Source: Aliitabrizicola sp031408575 (GTDB lineage Bacteria; Pseudomonadota; Alphaproteobacteria; Rhodobacterales; Rhodobacteraceae). From it: 64,000 bases of DNA. Under the pieces are notes generated by a model. The model was not told the DNA's origin, made no database searches, and saw nothing but the letters and a program-made list of their open reading frames with translations. The stretch's first letter is position 1. Every line of letters begins with the position of its first letter. This document shows, piece after piece, positions 53,273-62,274 of the stretch. The stretch spans positions 14,748-78,747 of the forward strand of contig JANNWS010000146.1 in the NCBI GenBank assembly GCA_031408575.1, in the 5' to 3' direction. Both the position numbers and the translations under genes were made by a program.

Positions 53273-54328
53273 TCAACTCAAGCCCAGCATCCGCCGGTTT
53301 GCCGCATCATCCGTCCCTGCATCGGCAAAGTCGTCGAACGCCCGGTCCGTGACGCGGATCATGTGGGCGCGCACGAAGTCCGAGCCTTCACGAGCGCCAT
53401 CTTCGGCGTTCTTGATGGCACATTCCCATTCCACCACGGCCCATCCGTCAAACCCGTACTGCGCGAGTTTCGAGAAGATGCTGCCGAAATCGACCTGCCC
53501 GTCGCCCAGACTGCGAAAGCGCCCGGCCCGGTTCACCCAGGACTGATACCCCCCGTAAACCCCCTGCCGGCCAGTCGGGTTCAATTCGGCATCCTTGACA
53601 TGGAACATCCGGATGCGCTCATGGTAGATGTCGATGTTGGCAAGATAATCAAGATGTTGCAGGACATAGTGCGAAGGATCGTACAGCATGTTGCAGCGCG
53701 CATGCCCGCCGACCCGCTCGAGGAACATCTCGAAGGTGACACCATCATGCAGGTCTTCGCCGGGATGAATCTCGTAGCAGACATCGACGCCGCAGGCCTC
53801 GGCATGATCAAGGATCGGTCGCCAGCGTTTGGCCAATTCATCGAACGCCGTCTCTACCAGCCCCGCCGGGCGCTGCGGCCAGGGATACATATAGGGCCAG
53901 GCGAGCGCGCCGGAAAAGGTCGCGTGCGCCGTCAGCCCAAGGTTCCGTGACGCTGTGAGTGCCATCTTGACCTGATCGACGGCCCATTCCTGCCGCGCCT
54001 TGGGGTTTGCGCGCACGGCGGGGGCCGCGAAGCCATCAAAGGCAGCATCATAGGCGGGATGGACGGCTACAAGCTGGCCCTGCAGATGGGTGGAAAGTTC
54101 GGTGACCGAGATGCCGCTTTCCGCCGCAATGCCCTTCACTTCGTCACAGTAATCCTTTGAGGTTGCGGCTTTGGCCAGATCGAACAGGCGTCCGTCCCAA
54201 CTTGGGATCTGAACACCGACATAGCCGCAATCTGCCGCCCATTCGGTAATGCCGCGCCAGCTGTTGAACGGGGCCGCATCGCCCGCGAACTGCGCCAGAA
54301 ACAGCGCCGGTCCCTTGATCGTTTTCAT
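53273..54328 (-). CDS. Sugar phosphate isomerase/epimerase (xylose isomerase-like TIM barrel)
   Basis: 351 residues. Metal ligands of the family are suggested by CYEIHPGEDLHDG (Glu/His), NMLYDPSHYVLQ (Asp/His), MFHVKDAEL (His/Asp) and the late VVEWECAI (Glu). The ATG at 54328 follows AAGGG with seven bases. Likely isomerises or dehydrates a keto sugar or inosose made by the oxidoreductase downstream. A GntR-type operator lies upstream. Confidence 0.85.
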   Translation of the reverse strand: MKTIKGPALFLAQFAGDAAPFNSWRGITEWAADCGYVGVQIPSWDGRLFDLAKAATSKDYCDEVKGIAAESGISVTELSTHLQGQLVAVHPAYDAAFDGFAAPAVRANPKARQEWAVDQVKMALTASRNLGLTAHATFSGALAWPYMYPWPQRPAGLVETAFDELAKRWRPILDHAEACGVDVCYEIHPGEDLHDGVTFEMFLERVGGHARCNMLYDPSHYVLQHLDYLANIDIYHERIRMFHVKDAELNPTGRQGVYGGYQSWVNRAGRFRSLGDGQVDFGSIFSKLAQYGFDGWAVVEWECAIKNAEDGAREGSDFVRAHMIRVTDRAFDDFADAGTDDAANRRMLGLS

Positions 54329-54363
54329 TTTATTCCCTTTTCGCAAGACCGGTAACCGGCCAA

Positions 54364-54376
54364 CTGGTCGGACCAG
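54364..54376. promoter_or_regulatory. GntR (FadR-subfamily)-type operator
   Basis: CTGGTCGGACCAG is a 13-bp palindrome and contains TGGTCGGACCA, which fits the TNGTNNNACNA consensus of FadR-type GntR regulators. It lies 36 bases before the isomerase start. No GntR gene occurs in this window. Confidence 0.55.
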
Positions 54377-54439
54377 ATTGACCGTGTCGGCCCGGTGCTG
54401 TCAACTCTGCACAGGGGGCGGTGGGCAAACAACAGCCCG

Positions 54440-55366
54440 TCACTGGGCCGTCACCAGAGCCGCCAGCAAGTCGCGGCAGGTGACGGCGACTGGTGACAGG
54501 CGGCGGTCGCGCAGGCTGATCAGCGAATAGGGGGCCACAAGGATTGGCTCTGCCACCGGCAGGATCACCAGATCGCTGCCCCTTCCGGTCAGCAGTTGCG
54601 CCACCTCATGGCTGACCGGCGTCACCACGTCTGGGCTTCGCACCAGCGCCAGCGCCATCAGCAGCGACGCGGTATTGATGACGTTGCGGGGCAGGGCGGC
54701 CCCCTGTTCCAGAAAAGCATCTTCCACCGCCTGGCGGATCGGCGCTCCCGGCCCCTGCATGACCCACTCGGCCCCGGCAAGCTCGGACAGCGGCACGTTG
54801 GCCCGGCCTGCCGCCGGATGGCCGGCATGGGTCATGATCCGAACCCGCTCGCCCCGCGCGCGCACCAGCGCCAGACCGTCCGGCGGCTTTCGCAGCGGCA
54901 CCCTTCCCAGCACCATGTCGTGGCGCAGCGACAGCAACCCTGCGATCAGTTCTTCGCTGCCCGCCACTTCGACATGCACTTCGGCCTCGGGGGCCAGCGC
55001 CTTCAACTGGCGGATCGCTGGCACGACATAGCCTACTGCGGCCCCGGTGACGGCGCCGATCCGCACAATGCCGCCCCGCCCCAGTCGCAGACGCTCTACT
55101 TCATCTGCGGCGTCGTTCAGCTCATCCAGGATGTTGCGCGCGCGCCGGGCCAAACCCTCACCGGCATTGGTCGGGATCATGCCTTTCGCGTTGCGCTCGA
55201 ACAGCGGCACCCGCATCCGCGCCTCGGCCTCGGCCAGCGTACGGGATGCGGCGGGCTGGGTGATCGACAACGCCTGTGCCGCGATGGACAACTGCCGATG
55301 CTCGGCAATCGCCGCGATCAGGCGCAGGTGATTGAGGTTCAGCCGGGTCGCGAAAGTATGGGCCAT
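54440..55366 (-). CDS. LysR-family regulator (GbpR-like)
   Basis: 308 residues. Helix-turn-helix AAIAEHRQLSIAAQALSITQ-PAASRTLAEAE at the N-terminus; sensor domain with RIGAVTGAAVGYVVPAIRQL. It is divergent from chvE with 156 bases between, like gbpR and chvE in Agrobacterium, where the LysR protein controls the sugar-binding protein gene in response to sugars. The intergenic palindromes are its probable sites. Confidence 0.87.
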   Translation of the reverse strand: MAHTFATRLNLNHLRLIAAIAEHRQLSIAAQALSITQPAASRTLAEAEARMRVPLFERNAKGMIPTNAGEGLARRARNILDELNDAADEVERLRLGRGGIVRIGAVTGAAVGYVVPAIRQLKALAPEAEVHVEVAGSEELIAGLLSLRHDMVLGRVPLRKPPDGLALVRARGERVRIMTHAGHPAAGRANVPLSELAGAEWVMQGPGAPIRQAVEDAFLEQGAALPRNVINTASLLMALALVRSPDVVTPVSHEVAQLLTGRGSDLVILPVAEPILVAPYSLISLRDRRLSPVAVTCRDLLAALVTAQ

Positions 55367-55367
55367 T

Positions 55368-55417
55368 CATACCATTGATGCTATATCAGATGTGATATTA
55401 TGTATTTGAATGGTATG
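55368..55417. promoter_or_regulatory. Nested palindromes: probable LysR/GbpR operator
   Basis: CATACCATT (55368-55376) and AATGGTATG (55409-55417) are perfect inverted arms. Centred almost exactly between them is ATATCAGATGTGATAT (55383-55398), a 6-bp dyad with a four-base spacer. The site starts one base before the LysR start codon and faces chvE. Confidence 0.65.
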
Positions 55418-55522
55418 GCATGTAACGCCTAATGTGCAAGCGGATCAGTCTGATCCGGCAATGACACAGCCTCGGGGCGCGCGCGGCACGCGTTGCGGAT
55501 ACCGCAGGCAGGGAGGACCACC

Positions 55523-56590
55523 ATGAAGATAGTCACGTCAGTTTTGGCGTCGCTGGCACTTGGCGCGGCGCTGTCCGCAGCGCCCGCGTTCGCACAGGAC
55601 AAAGGCACCGTCGGCATTGCAATGCCGACCAAATCCTCGGCCCGCTGGATTTCCGACGGCGAGTCGATGGTAGAGCAGTTCACCGCAGCCGGTTACGCGA
55701 CCGATCTGCAATATGCCGATGACGATATCCCGAACCAGCTTGCCCAGATCGAGAACATGATTACCAAGGGCGTCGATGTTCTGGTGATCGCTGCCATTGA
55801 TGGCACCACCCTGTCGAACGCTCTGGAAAATGCGGGCGCAAGCGGCATCAAGGTGATCGCCTATGACCGCCTGATCCGTGACAGCGGCAACGTCGACTAT
55901 TACGCCACCTTCGACAATTTCAAGGTCGGCGTGCAGCAGGCCTCCAGCCTTGTGACCGGTCTGAAAGAGCGGTTCCCGGACGTGAAGCCTTGGAATGTCG
56001 AGCTGTTCGGCGGAAGCCCGGACGACAACAACGCCTTCTTCTTCTACGACGGTGCCATGTCGGTGCTGCAGCCAATGATCGACGATGGCAGTATTGTGAT
56101 CCCGTCGGGCCAGATGGGCATGGATCAGGTCGGCACGCTGCGCTGGGATGGCGCCGTGGCACAGGCGCGGATGGATAACCTTCTGTCCGCCAACTACACC
56201 GACAAGCAACTGCATGCCGCACTTGCGCCTTATGACGGGCTGTCCATCGGCATTCTGTCGTCTCTCAAGGGCGTTGGCTACGGCTCGGGCGATCTGAAGA
56301 TGCCGATCGTCTCGGGTCAGGATGCTGAACTGCAGTCGATCAAGTCGATCATCGCGGGCGAGCAATATTCGACGGTGTTCAAGGATACCCGCGAACTGGC
56401 CCGCGTGACCGTGGGTATGGTCGAGGCGCTTCTTTCGGGCGGCACGCCGGAAATCAACGACACCACCACATACAACAACGGCGTCAAGGTGATCCCGTCC
56501 TACCTGCTGGAGCCGGTTTCGGTCGATCTGACGAACTACCAGGTGATCGTAATGGATAGCGGCTATCACAAAGCCGAAGACCTGCAGTAA
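55523..56590 (+). CDS. chvE: ChvE-like periplasmic sugar-binding protein
   Basis: 355 residues with a signal peptide (IVTSVLASLALGAALSAAPA, cleavage near AFAQ). The mature part has GIAMPTKSSARWISDGESMV, ADDDIPNQLAQIENMITKGV, DRLIRDSGNVDYYATFDN and ELFGGSPDDNNAFFFYDGAM, closely resembling ChvE/MmsB-type binders of galactose, arabinose, xylose and glucose. GGGAGGA precedes the ATG. It delivers sugar to the GguAB transporter. Confidence 0.92.
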   Translation: MKIVTSVLASLALGAALSAAPAFAQDKGTVGIAMPTKSSARWISDGESMVEQFTAAGYATDLQYADDDIPNQLAQIENMITKGVDVLVIAAIDGTTLSNALENAGASGIKVIAYDRLIRDSGNVDYYATFDNFKVGVQQASSLVTGLKERFPDVKPWNVELFGGSPDDNNAFFFYDGAMSVLQPMIDDGSIVIPSGQMGMDQVGTLRWDGAVAQARMDNLLSANYTDKQLHAALAPYDGLSIGILSSLKGVGYGSGDLKMPIVSGQDAELQSIKSIIAGEQYSTVFKDTRELARVTVGMVEALLSGGTPEINDTTTYNNGVKVIPSYLLEPVSVDLTNYQVIVMDSGYHKAEDLQ

Positions 56591-56610
56591 GCTGCCCTTG
56601 CGGCAATTGG

Positions 56611-56639
56611 GCCTCGCCGCTTAGGCGGCGGGGCTTTTT
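56611..56639 (+). terminator. Intra-operon terminator/attenuator after chvE
   Basis: GCCTCGCCGC (56611-56620), loop TTAG, GCGGCGGGGC (56625-56634), then TTTTT. A strong rho-independent hairpin (one G-T pair) between binding protein and ATPase genes would lower transporter mRNA relative to chvE and protect the chvE 3' end. Confidence 0.82.
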
Positions 56640-56665
56640 CCTATGATTTCGGACGGATGCGAGCC

Positions 56666-58195
56666 ATGACCCCCATCCTTGAGATGCGCGGCATCACCAA
56701 GACGTTCCCCGGCGTGAAGGCGCTGGACAACGTGAACCTGTCGGTTCTTCCGGGCGAAATTCACGCGCTGGTGGGTGAAAACGGCGCGGGCAAGTCGACG
56801 TTGATGAAAGTGCTGTCCGGCGTTTATCCCCACGGCACTTATGACGGCGAGATTCTGTATGAAGGCCAGCCCGCCCGCTTTCGCGGCATCCATGACAGCG
56901 AGGCGGCAGGCATCATCATCATCCATCAAGAGCTGGCGCTTGTGCCGCTTTTGTCCATTGCCGAGAATATCTATCTGGGCAACGAGATCACCCGTAACGG
57001 CTTTATCGACTGGCCCGAAACCTTTCGGCGGACCGAGGGTCTGCTGGCCAAGGTCGGCCTCAGCGAGGCCCCGCAAACCCGGATCGAAACGCTGGGCGTC
57101 GGCAAGCAGCAACTGGTGGAAATCGCCAAAGCCCTGTCCAAGAAAGTGCGCCTGCTGATCCTGGACGAGCCGACCGCGGCCTTGCAGGAAAATGACAGCC
57201 AGAAATTGCTGGACCTGCTTTTGGAGTTCAAGGCGCAGGGCATCACCTCGATCCTGATTTCCCACAAGCTGAACGAGATCAGCCGCGTCGCCGACCGGCT
57301 GACCGTGCTGCGCGACGGTGGCACCGTGTCCGACATCGAACGCGCCGAGATCACCGAGGCGCGGATCATCCGCGACATGGTGGGGCGCGACATGGCGCAC
57401 CGCTATCCCGCACGCACCCCGAAGATCGGCCCGACCCTGATGGAGGTGCGCGACTGGACCGTCTGGCACCCGCTGCACCCCGAGCGCAAGGTCATCAGCA
57501 ACGTCAACCTGACCGTCGCCAAGGGCGAGGTCGTGGGCATCGCGGGCCTGATGGGCGCGGGGCGGACGGAACTGGCGATGAGCCTCTTCGGGCGCAGCTG
57601 GGGCGGCAAGATTACCGGGACGGTGACCGTGGGCGGCAAGCCTGCTGACCTCTCATCGGTCCCCGCAGCGGTCAACGCGGGCCTCGCCTATGTCACCGAA
57701 GATCGCAAGGCGCTGGGTCTGGTGCTGGATGAGACGATCCTGAAGAACACCACGCTTGCCAATCTGGAAGGCGTATCGACACGCGGCGTGATCGACCAGA
57801 ACCGCGAGCGGCAGGTGGCCGAGGACTACAAGGCGCAGCTGAACACCCGCACGCCCACCGTGTTCCAGAAGGTTGTGAACCTGTCGGGCGGCAATCAGCA
57901 AAAGGTCGTGCTGTCGAAATGGCTGTTCACCGACCCCGATGTGCTGATCCTGGACGAGCCGACACGCGGCATCGACGTGGGGGCCAAGTTCGAGATCTAT
58001 TCGATCATCAACACACTGGCCGATCAGGGCCGGGGCGTGATCATGATAAGTTCCGAAATGCCCGAGCTTCTGGGTATGTGCGACCGCATTTACGTGATGA
58101 ACAAAGGCACCTTCGTGGGCGAGTTGACCCAAGCGCAGGCAAGCCAGGAGCGGATCATGGAAATGATCATGGCCGCTGCGAACAGGGAGGGTTAG
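56666..58195 (+). CDS. gguA: Sugar ABC transporter ATP-binding protein
   Basis: 509 residues, two tandem ABC domains. First: GENGAGKSTLMKVLSG, TLGVGKQQLVEIAKAL, LLILDEPTAAL. Second: degenerate Walker A GLMGAGRTELAMSLFG, signature LSGGNQQKVVLSKWL, LILDEPTRGIDVG. This is the pattern of MglA/GguA monosaccharide importers. The ATG at 56666 is preferred, with GGACGG nine bases upstream; one at 56657 adds three residues. Confidence 0.93.
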   Translation: MTPILEMRGITKTFPGVKALDNVNLSVLPGEIHALVGENGAGKSTLMKVLSGVYPHGTYDGEILYEGQPARFRGIHDSEAAGIIIIHQELALVPLLSIAENIYLGNEITRNGFIDWPETFRRTEGLLAKVGLSEAPQTRIETLGVGKQQLVEIAKALSKKVRLLILDEPTAALQENDSQKLLDLLLEFKAQGITSILISHKLNEISRVADRLTVLRDGGTVSDIERAEITEARIIRDMVGRDMAHRYPARTPKIGPTLMEVRDWTVWHPLHPERKVISNVNLTVAKGEVVGIAGLMGAGRTELAMSLFGRSWGGKITGTVTVGGKPADLSSVPAAVNAGLAYVTEDRKALGLVLDETILKNTTLANLEGVSTRGVIDQNRERQVAEDYKAQLNTRTPTVFQKVVNLSGGNQQKVVLSKWLFTDPDVLILDEPTRGIDVGAKFEIYSIINTLADQGRGVIMISSEMPELLGMCDRIYVMNKGTFVGELTQAQASQERIMEMIMAAANREG

Positions 58196-58198
58196 GGG

Positions 58199-59413
58199 AT
58201 GGCCGGTATCGCAGGCAAGGCAACGGCGGCAGGCCCCTCGGTCGGCACCTATTTCAAGAACAACATGCGCCAGTATGGCCTGATGCTGGCGCTGGTCGCG
58301 ATCATGGTGTTCTTCCAGATCGTCACCGACGGCACCATGATGAAGCCGCTGAACCTGACCAACCTGATCCTGCAAAACTCTTACGTCATCATCATGGCGC
58401 TGGGGATGCTGCTGGTGATAGTGGCCGGGCATATTGATCTGTCGGTCGGGGCGGTTGCGGCGTTTGTCGGCGCGTTCTCGGCGGTGATGATCGTCAATTG
58501 GGGCGTGCCGGTTTTTGTGGCGCTGCCCGTCAGCCTTGTCATGGGCGGGCTGATCGGTGCCGCGCAGGGATACTGGATTGCTTATTGGCGCATTCCCTCG
58601 TTCATCGTGACACTGGCCGGGATGCTGGTGTTCCGGGGCCTGACGCTGTGGCTTCTGGACGGGCGCAACGTGGGGCCGTTTCCGAAAAGTTTCCAGAACC
58701 TTTCGACCGGCTTCGTGCCCGACATCTTTCCTTTCATCGGCACCGCATTCGGGCTGGAGCGGTTCAACGGGCTTGCCTTCGTCACCGGCATCCTGATCGC
58801 CATTGCCATCGTCTGGACCGGCATCCGCGCGCGGCGCCGCGCCGCAGCCTATGGCATGGTTGACGAGCCATTTGCGTTTTTCGTGGGCAAGACCACGCTG
58901 ATTGCCGCCGTGATGATCCTGTTCGCCACGATCCTTGCCACCTATCGCGGTTTGCCGAACGTGCTGATCTGGATGGGCGTGCTGATTGTCGTGTTCATCT
59001 TCATCACCAATTCCACCACGGTCGGGCGGCGCATCTATGCCATTGGCGGCAATGAAAAGGCCGCGAAGTTGTCGGGCATCAACACCGACTGGCTGGTGTT
59101 CCTGACGTTTGTCAACGTGGGCGTTCTTGCCGCCTTTTCCGGCATGATCGTGGCGGCGCGCCTGAACTCGGCCACCCCCAAGGCGGGGGTGGGGTTCGAG
59201 CTTGACGTGATCGCCGCCGTCTTTATCGGCGGCGCGTCCATGTCGGGCGGGGCGGGAACCATCGTGGGGGCAGTGGTCGGGGCCTTCATCATGGGGGTGA
59301 TGAACAACGGCATGTCGCTGATGGGCATCGGCATCGACTATCAGCAGGTCATCAAAGGTCTGGTGCTGCTCGCCGCCGTCATCTTTGACGTTTACAACAA
59401 ATCGAAATCCTGA
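58199..59413 (+). CDS. gguB: Sugar ABC transporter permease
   Basis: 404-residue inner-membrane permease with about ten hydrophobic segments (for example GLMLALVAIMVFFQIVTDG; VIIMALGMLLVIVAGHIDLS, the family VAGHIDLSVG motif; GRRIYAIGGNEKAAKLSGI, the ATPase contact). Three bases after gguA. MmsB/GguB type. Confidence 0.93.
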   Translation: MAGIAGKATAAGPSVGTYFKNNMRQYGLMLALVAIMVFFQIVTDGTMMKPLNLTNLILQNSYVIIMALGMLLVIVAGHIDLSVGAVAAFVGAFSAVMIVNWGVPVFVALPVSLVMGGLIGAAQGYWIAYWRIPSFIVTLAGMLVFRGLTLWLLDGRNVGPFPKSFQNLSTGFVPDIFPFIGTAFGLERFNGLAFVTGILIAIAIVWTGIRARRRAAAYGMVDEPFAFFVGKTTLIAAVMILFATILATYRGLPNVLIWMGVLIVVFIFITNSTTVGRRIYAIGGNEKAAKLSGINTDWLVFLTFVNVGVLAAFSGMIVAARLNSATPKAGVGFELDVIAAVFIGGASMSGGAGTIVGAVVGAFIMGVMNNGMSLMGIGIDYQQVIKGLVLLAAVIFDVYNKSKS

Positions 59414-59421
59414 GGCATCCC

Positions 59422-60393
59422 ATGCATCTTTCCCAACTGATCGGCGGCGGTGTCGTTGTCCGCAACGGTGCTGACGCGCGCCTTCTGCCCGGCGCGACGT
59501 CGATCCTGCACCTCGCTCAAGCGGCCATTGCCACCGGCGAGGGTCTGGCCGGTGTCATCGCCGGGCTGGGGCAGGGCGAGGCGGTCAGCTTGCCCGATCT
59601 GCTGGCGGCGGGAAAGCTCGACTGCCCCGTGCGCCATCCCGACCCGGCGCATATGCACGTCACCGGCACCGGTCTGACGCACCTCGGGTCCGCGTCCACC
59701 CGCGATGCAATGCACGCGCAGGCGAAAACGGAAACCCTGACCGACAGCATGAAGATGTTCCGCATGGGGCTTGAGGGCGGCAAGCCCGCCGCAGGCCAGA
59801 TCGGCGTCGCCCCCGAATGGTTCTACAAAGGCACCGGGCAGGCAGCCATCGGCCCCGGCCAGCCGCTTGTTTCCCCCGCTTTCGCACTGGACGGTGGCGA
59901 AGAGCCGGAAATTGCAGCCTTCTACCTGATCGGCCCCGATGGCACCCCGCACCGCATCGGCTTTTCGCTCGCCAATGAGTTTTCCGACCATGTGACCGAA
60001 CGCATCAATTATCTCTACCTTGCCCATTCCAAACTGCGCCCCGCCGCCTTTGGCCCGGAACTGCTGGTCGGTGATCTGCCCCAGGATGTGCAGGGAACCA
60101 GCCGCATCCGTCGCAACGGCGCGGTGATGTGGCAAAAACCCTTCGTCTCGGGCGAGGCGAACATGTCGCACAGCCTTGCCAACCTTGAATATCACCACTT
60201 CAAATACGGCATCTTCTGCCAGCCCGGCGATGTGCATGTACATATGTTCGGCACCGCCACCCTCAGCTTTGCCGATGGCATCAAGACCCAACCGGGCGAC
60301 GTGTTCGAGATTGAAAGCCCCGCTTTCGGCTTGCCGCTAACAAACCCCCTCGCCATCGCGCCGGACCACAACCCGCGCGTCGCAGCCCTTTGA
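59422..60393 (+). CDS. gguC: GguC/AraD1 family protein (FAH fold), putative 2-keto-3-deoxy-arabonate dehydratase
   Basis: 323 residues. VTGTGLTHLGSASTRDAM, EWFYKGTG, GGEEPEIAAFYLIGPDG (metal ligand glutamates of the FAH fold) and FSLANEFSDHVTERINYLYL are recognisable of the GguC/AraD1 group. In sugar clusters it lies beside arabonate/galactonate dehydratases. Converting 2-keto-3-deoxy-L-arabonate to 2-oxoglutarate semialdehyde would fill the one missing step between its neighbours (inference). Confidence 0.8.
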   Translation: MHLSQLIGGGVVVRNGADARLLPGATSILHLAQAAIATGEGLAGVIAGLGQGEAVSLPDLLAAGKLDCPVRHPDPAHMHVTGTGLTHLGSASTRDAMHAQAKTETLTDSMKMFRMGLEGGKPAAGQIGVAPEWFYKGTGQAAIGPGQPLVSPAFALDGGEEPEIAAFYLIGPDGTPHRIGFSLANEFSDHVTERINYLYLAHSKLRPAAFGPELLVGDLPQDVQGTSRIRRNGAVMWQKPFVSGEANMSHSLANLEYHHFKYGIFCQPGDVHVHMFGTATLSFADGIKTQPGDVFEIESPAFGLPLTNPLAIAPDHNPRVAAL

Positions 60394-60406
60394 CAAGGAC
60401 CAGACC

Positions 60407-62149
60407 ATGACGTTCAAACCCGCCATCTGGCCCCGCAAACTCCGCTCGCAGGAATGGTTCGGCGGCAGCAGCAAGGACGCGATCTATCACCGCAGCTGGA
60501 TGAAGAATCAGGGCCTGCCCGCCGACCTTTTCGATGGCCGCCCGGTGATCGGCATCTGCAACACATGGTCGCAACTGACCCCCTGCAACGCCCATCTGCG
60601 CGATCTGGCCGAACGCGTGGCGCATGGCATCTATGAGGCGGGCGGGTTGCCGATGGAATTTCCGGTGATGTCGCCGTCGGAATCCGCCTTTCGCCCCACC
60701 GCTATGATGTTCCGCAACCTCTGTGCGATGGATGTCGAGGAATGTCTGCGCGGCCAGTGCATTGACGGCGTGGTGCTGCTGGCCGGCTGCGACAAGACCA
60801 CGCCCGCGTTGATCATGGGGGCAGCAAGCGTGGACATTCCCGCGATCCTAGTGTCGGGCGGTCCGATGCTGAACGGCTATTTCCGCGGCGAACGGGTCGG
60901 CTCCGGCACGCATCTGTGGAAGTTCTCCGAAGCGGTCAAGGCGGGCGAGATGACGGCTGAGGAATTCGTCGAAGCCGAAGCCTCGATGAGCCGCTCGCCG
61001 GGGGCCTGCAACACGATGGGCACGGCCAGCACCATGGCCAGCATGGCCGAGGCGCTGGGCATGGCGCTGTCGGGCAATGCCGCGATCCCGGCGGTCGACA
61101 GCCGCCGCCGCGTCATGGCCCACATCACGGGGCGGCGTATCGTGCAGATGGTGAAGGATGACCTGAAACCCTCGGACATCCTGACCCGCGAGGCGTTCGA
61201 GAACGCCATGCGCGTCAATGGTGCGATCGGCGGATCGACCAATGCCGTGATCCACCTTCTGGCCATGGCCGGGCGCGTCGGCCTTGATCTGACGCTGGAC
61301 GACTGGGACAAGCAGGGGCGCGACATTCCCACCATCGTCAACCTGATGCCATCGGGTCAGTACCTGATGGAAGAATTCTTTTATGCCGGCGGTCTTCCCG
61401 TCGTCATCAAGGCGCTGGGCGAGGGCGGCAAGCTGCACCGCGATGCCCTGACCGTATCCGGCGATACGATCTGGAACGAGGTCAAGGGCGTCACCAACTG
61501 GAACGAGGACGTGATCCGCCCCGTCACCAACCCGCTGACCCCGCAGGGCGGCATCGCCGTGCTGCGCGGCAATCTGGCACCGGGTGGCGCGGTGTTGAAA
61601 CCCTCTGCCGCCAGCTCGCACCTGATGCAGCATCGGGGCCGTGCTGTGGTGTTCGAGGATATCGACGACTACAAGGCCCGTATCGAGGATGAGACGCTGG
61701 ATATCGACGAGCATTGCATCATGGTGATGAAGAACTGCGGCCCGCGCGGTTATCCCGGCATGGCCGAAGTGGGCAACATGGGCCTGCCGCCCAAGGTGCT
61801 GCGAAAAGGTATCACCGATATGGTCCGCATCTCCGATGCCCGCATGTCCGGCACCGCCTATGGCACCGTCATCCTGCATGTCTCGCCCGAGGCGGCGCGC
61901 GGTGGCCCACTGGCCGTGGTCCGCTCGGGCGACATGATCGAAGTGGATGTGGCGGCGCGTCGCCTGCACCTCGACATCACCGATCAGGAACTGGCATCCC
62001 GGCTTGCGCAATGGCAAAGCCCCGTCACCCGCCCGTCGGGCGGCTACGCGCAGCTTTATCATGACCGTGTGATGGGTGCGGATACCGGGGCCGACCTTGA
62101 CTTTCTTGTGGGTCCGCGCGGCAATGCCGTGGCGCGTGAGGCGCATTGA
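60407..62149 (+). CDS. L-arabonate dehydratase (IlvD/Edd family)
   Basis: 580 residues. The N-terminus WPRKLRSQEWFGGSSKDAIY and many other segments closely match my recollection of the Rhizobium leguminosarum L-arabinonate dehydratase. The [2Fe-2S] cysteines are C60 (LTPCN), C128 (GCDKTTP) and C201 (ACNTMGT). It dehydrates L-arabonate (perhaps D-fuconate/D-galactonate also) to the 2-keto-3-deoxy acid. Operon with gguABC. Confidence 0.9.
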   Translation: MTFKPAIWPRKLRSQEWFGGSSKDAIYHRSWMKNQGLPADLFDGRPVIGICNTWSQLTPCNAHLRDLAERVAHGIYEAGGLPMEFPVMSPSESAFRPTAMMFRNLCAMDVEECLRGQCIDGVVLLAGCDKTTPALIMGAASVDIPAILVSGGPMLNGYFRGERVGSGTHLWKFSEAVKAGEMTAEEFVEAEASMSRSPGACNTMGTASTMASMAEALGMALSGNAAIPAVDSRRRVMAHITGRRIVQMVKDDLKPSDILTREAFENAMRVNGAIGGSTNAVIHLLAMAGRVGLDLTLDDWDKQGRDIPTIVNLMPSGQYLMEEFFYAGGLPVVIKALGEGGKLHRDALTVSGDTIWNEVKGVTNWNEDVIRPVTNPLTPQGGIAVLRGNLAPGGAVLKPSAASSHLMQHRGRAVVFEDIDDYKARIEDETLDIDEHCIMVMKNCGPRGYPGMAEVGNMGLPPKVLRKGITDMVRISDARMSGTAYGTVILHVSPEAARGGPLAVVRSGDMIEVDVAARRLHLDITDQELASRLAQWQSPVTRPSGGYAQLYHDRVMGADTGADLDFLVGPRGNAVAREAH

Positions 62150-62185
62150 CCGGGCGGAGGTGCACAGTCTCCTCCCCCCAGTTTT

Positions 62186-62236
62186 TCTGTCCAAAAATAT
62201 CCCACGGGGGTCCGGGGGTGTGAAACCCCCGGCTTC
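62186..62236 (-). repeat. Dispersed hairpin repeat, copy 3 (inverted)
   Basis: On the minus strand CCGGGGGT/ACCCCCGG (62212-62232) form a hairpin, followed by ACCCCCGTGGGATATTTTTGG. Same family as the copies near 23.2 and 53.2 kb. Located between the dehydratase and the dehydrogenase genes. Confidence 0.7.
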
Positions 62237-62274
62237 CGCCAACAAAGGCCAATCGCCGAAATGAATCGAGCCGC

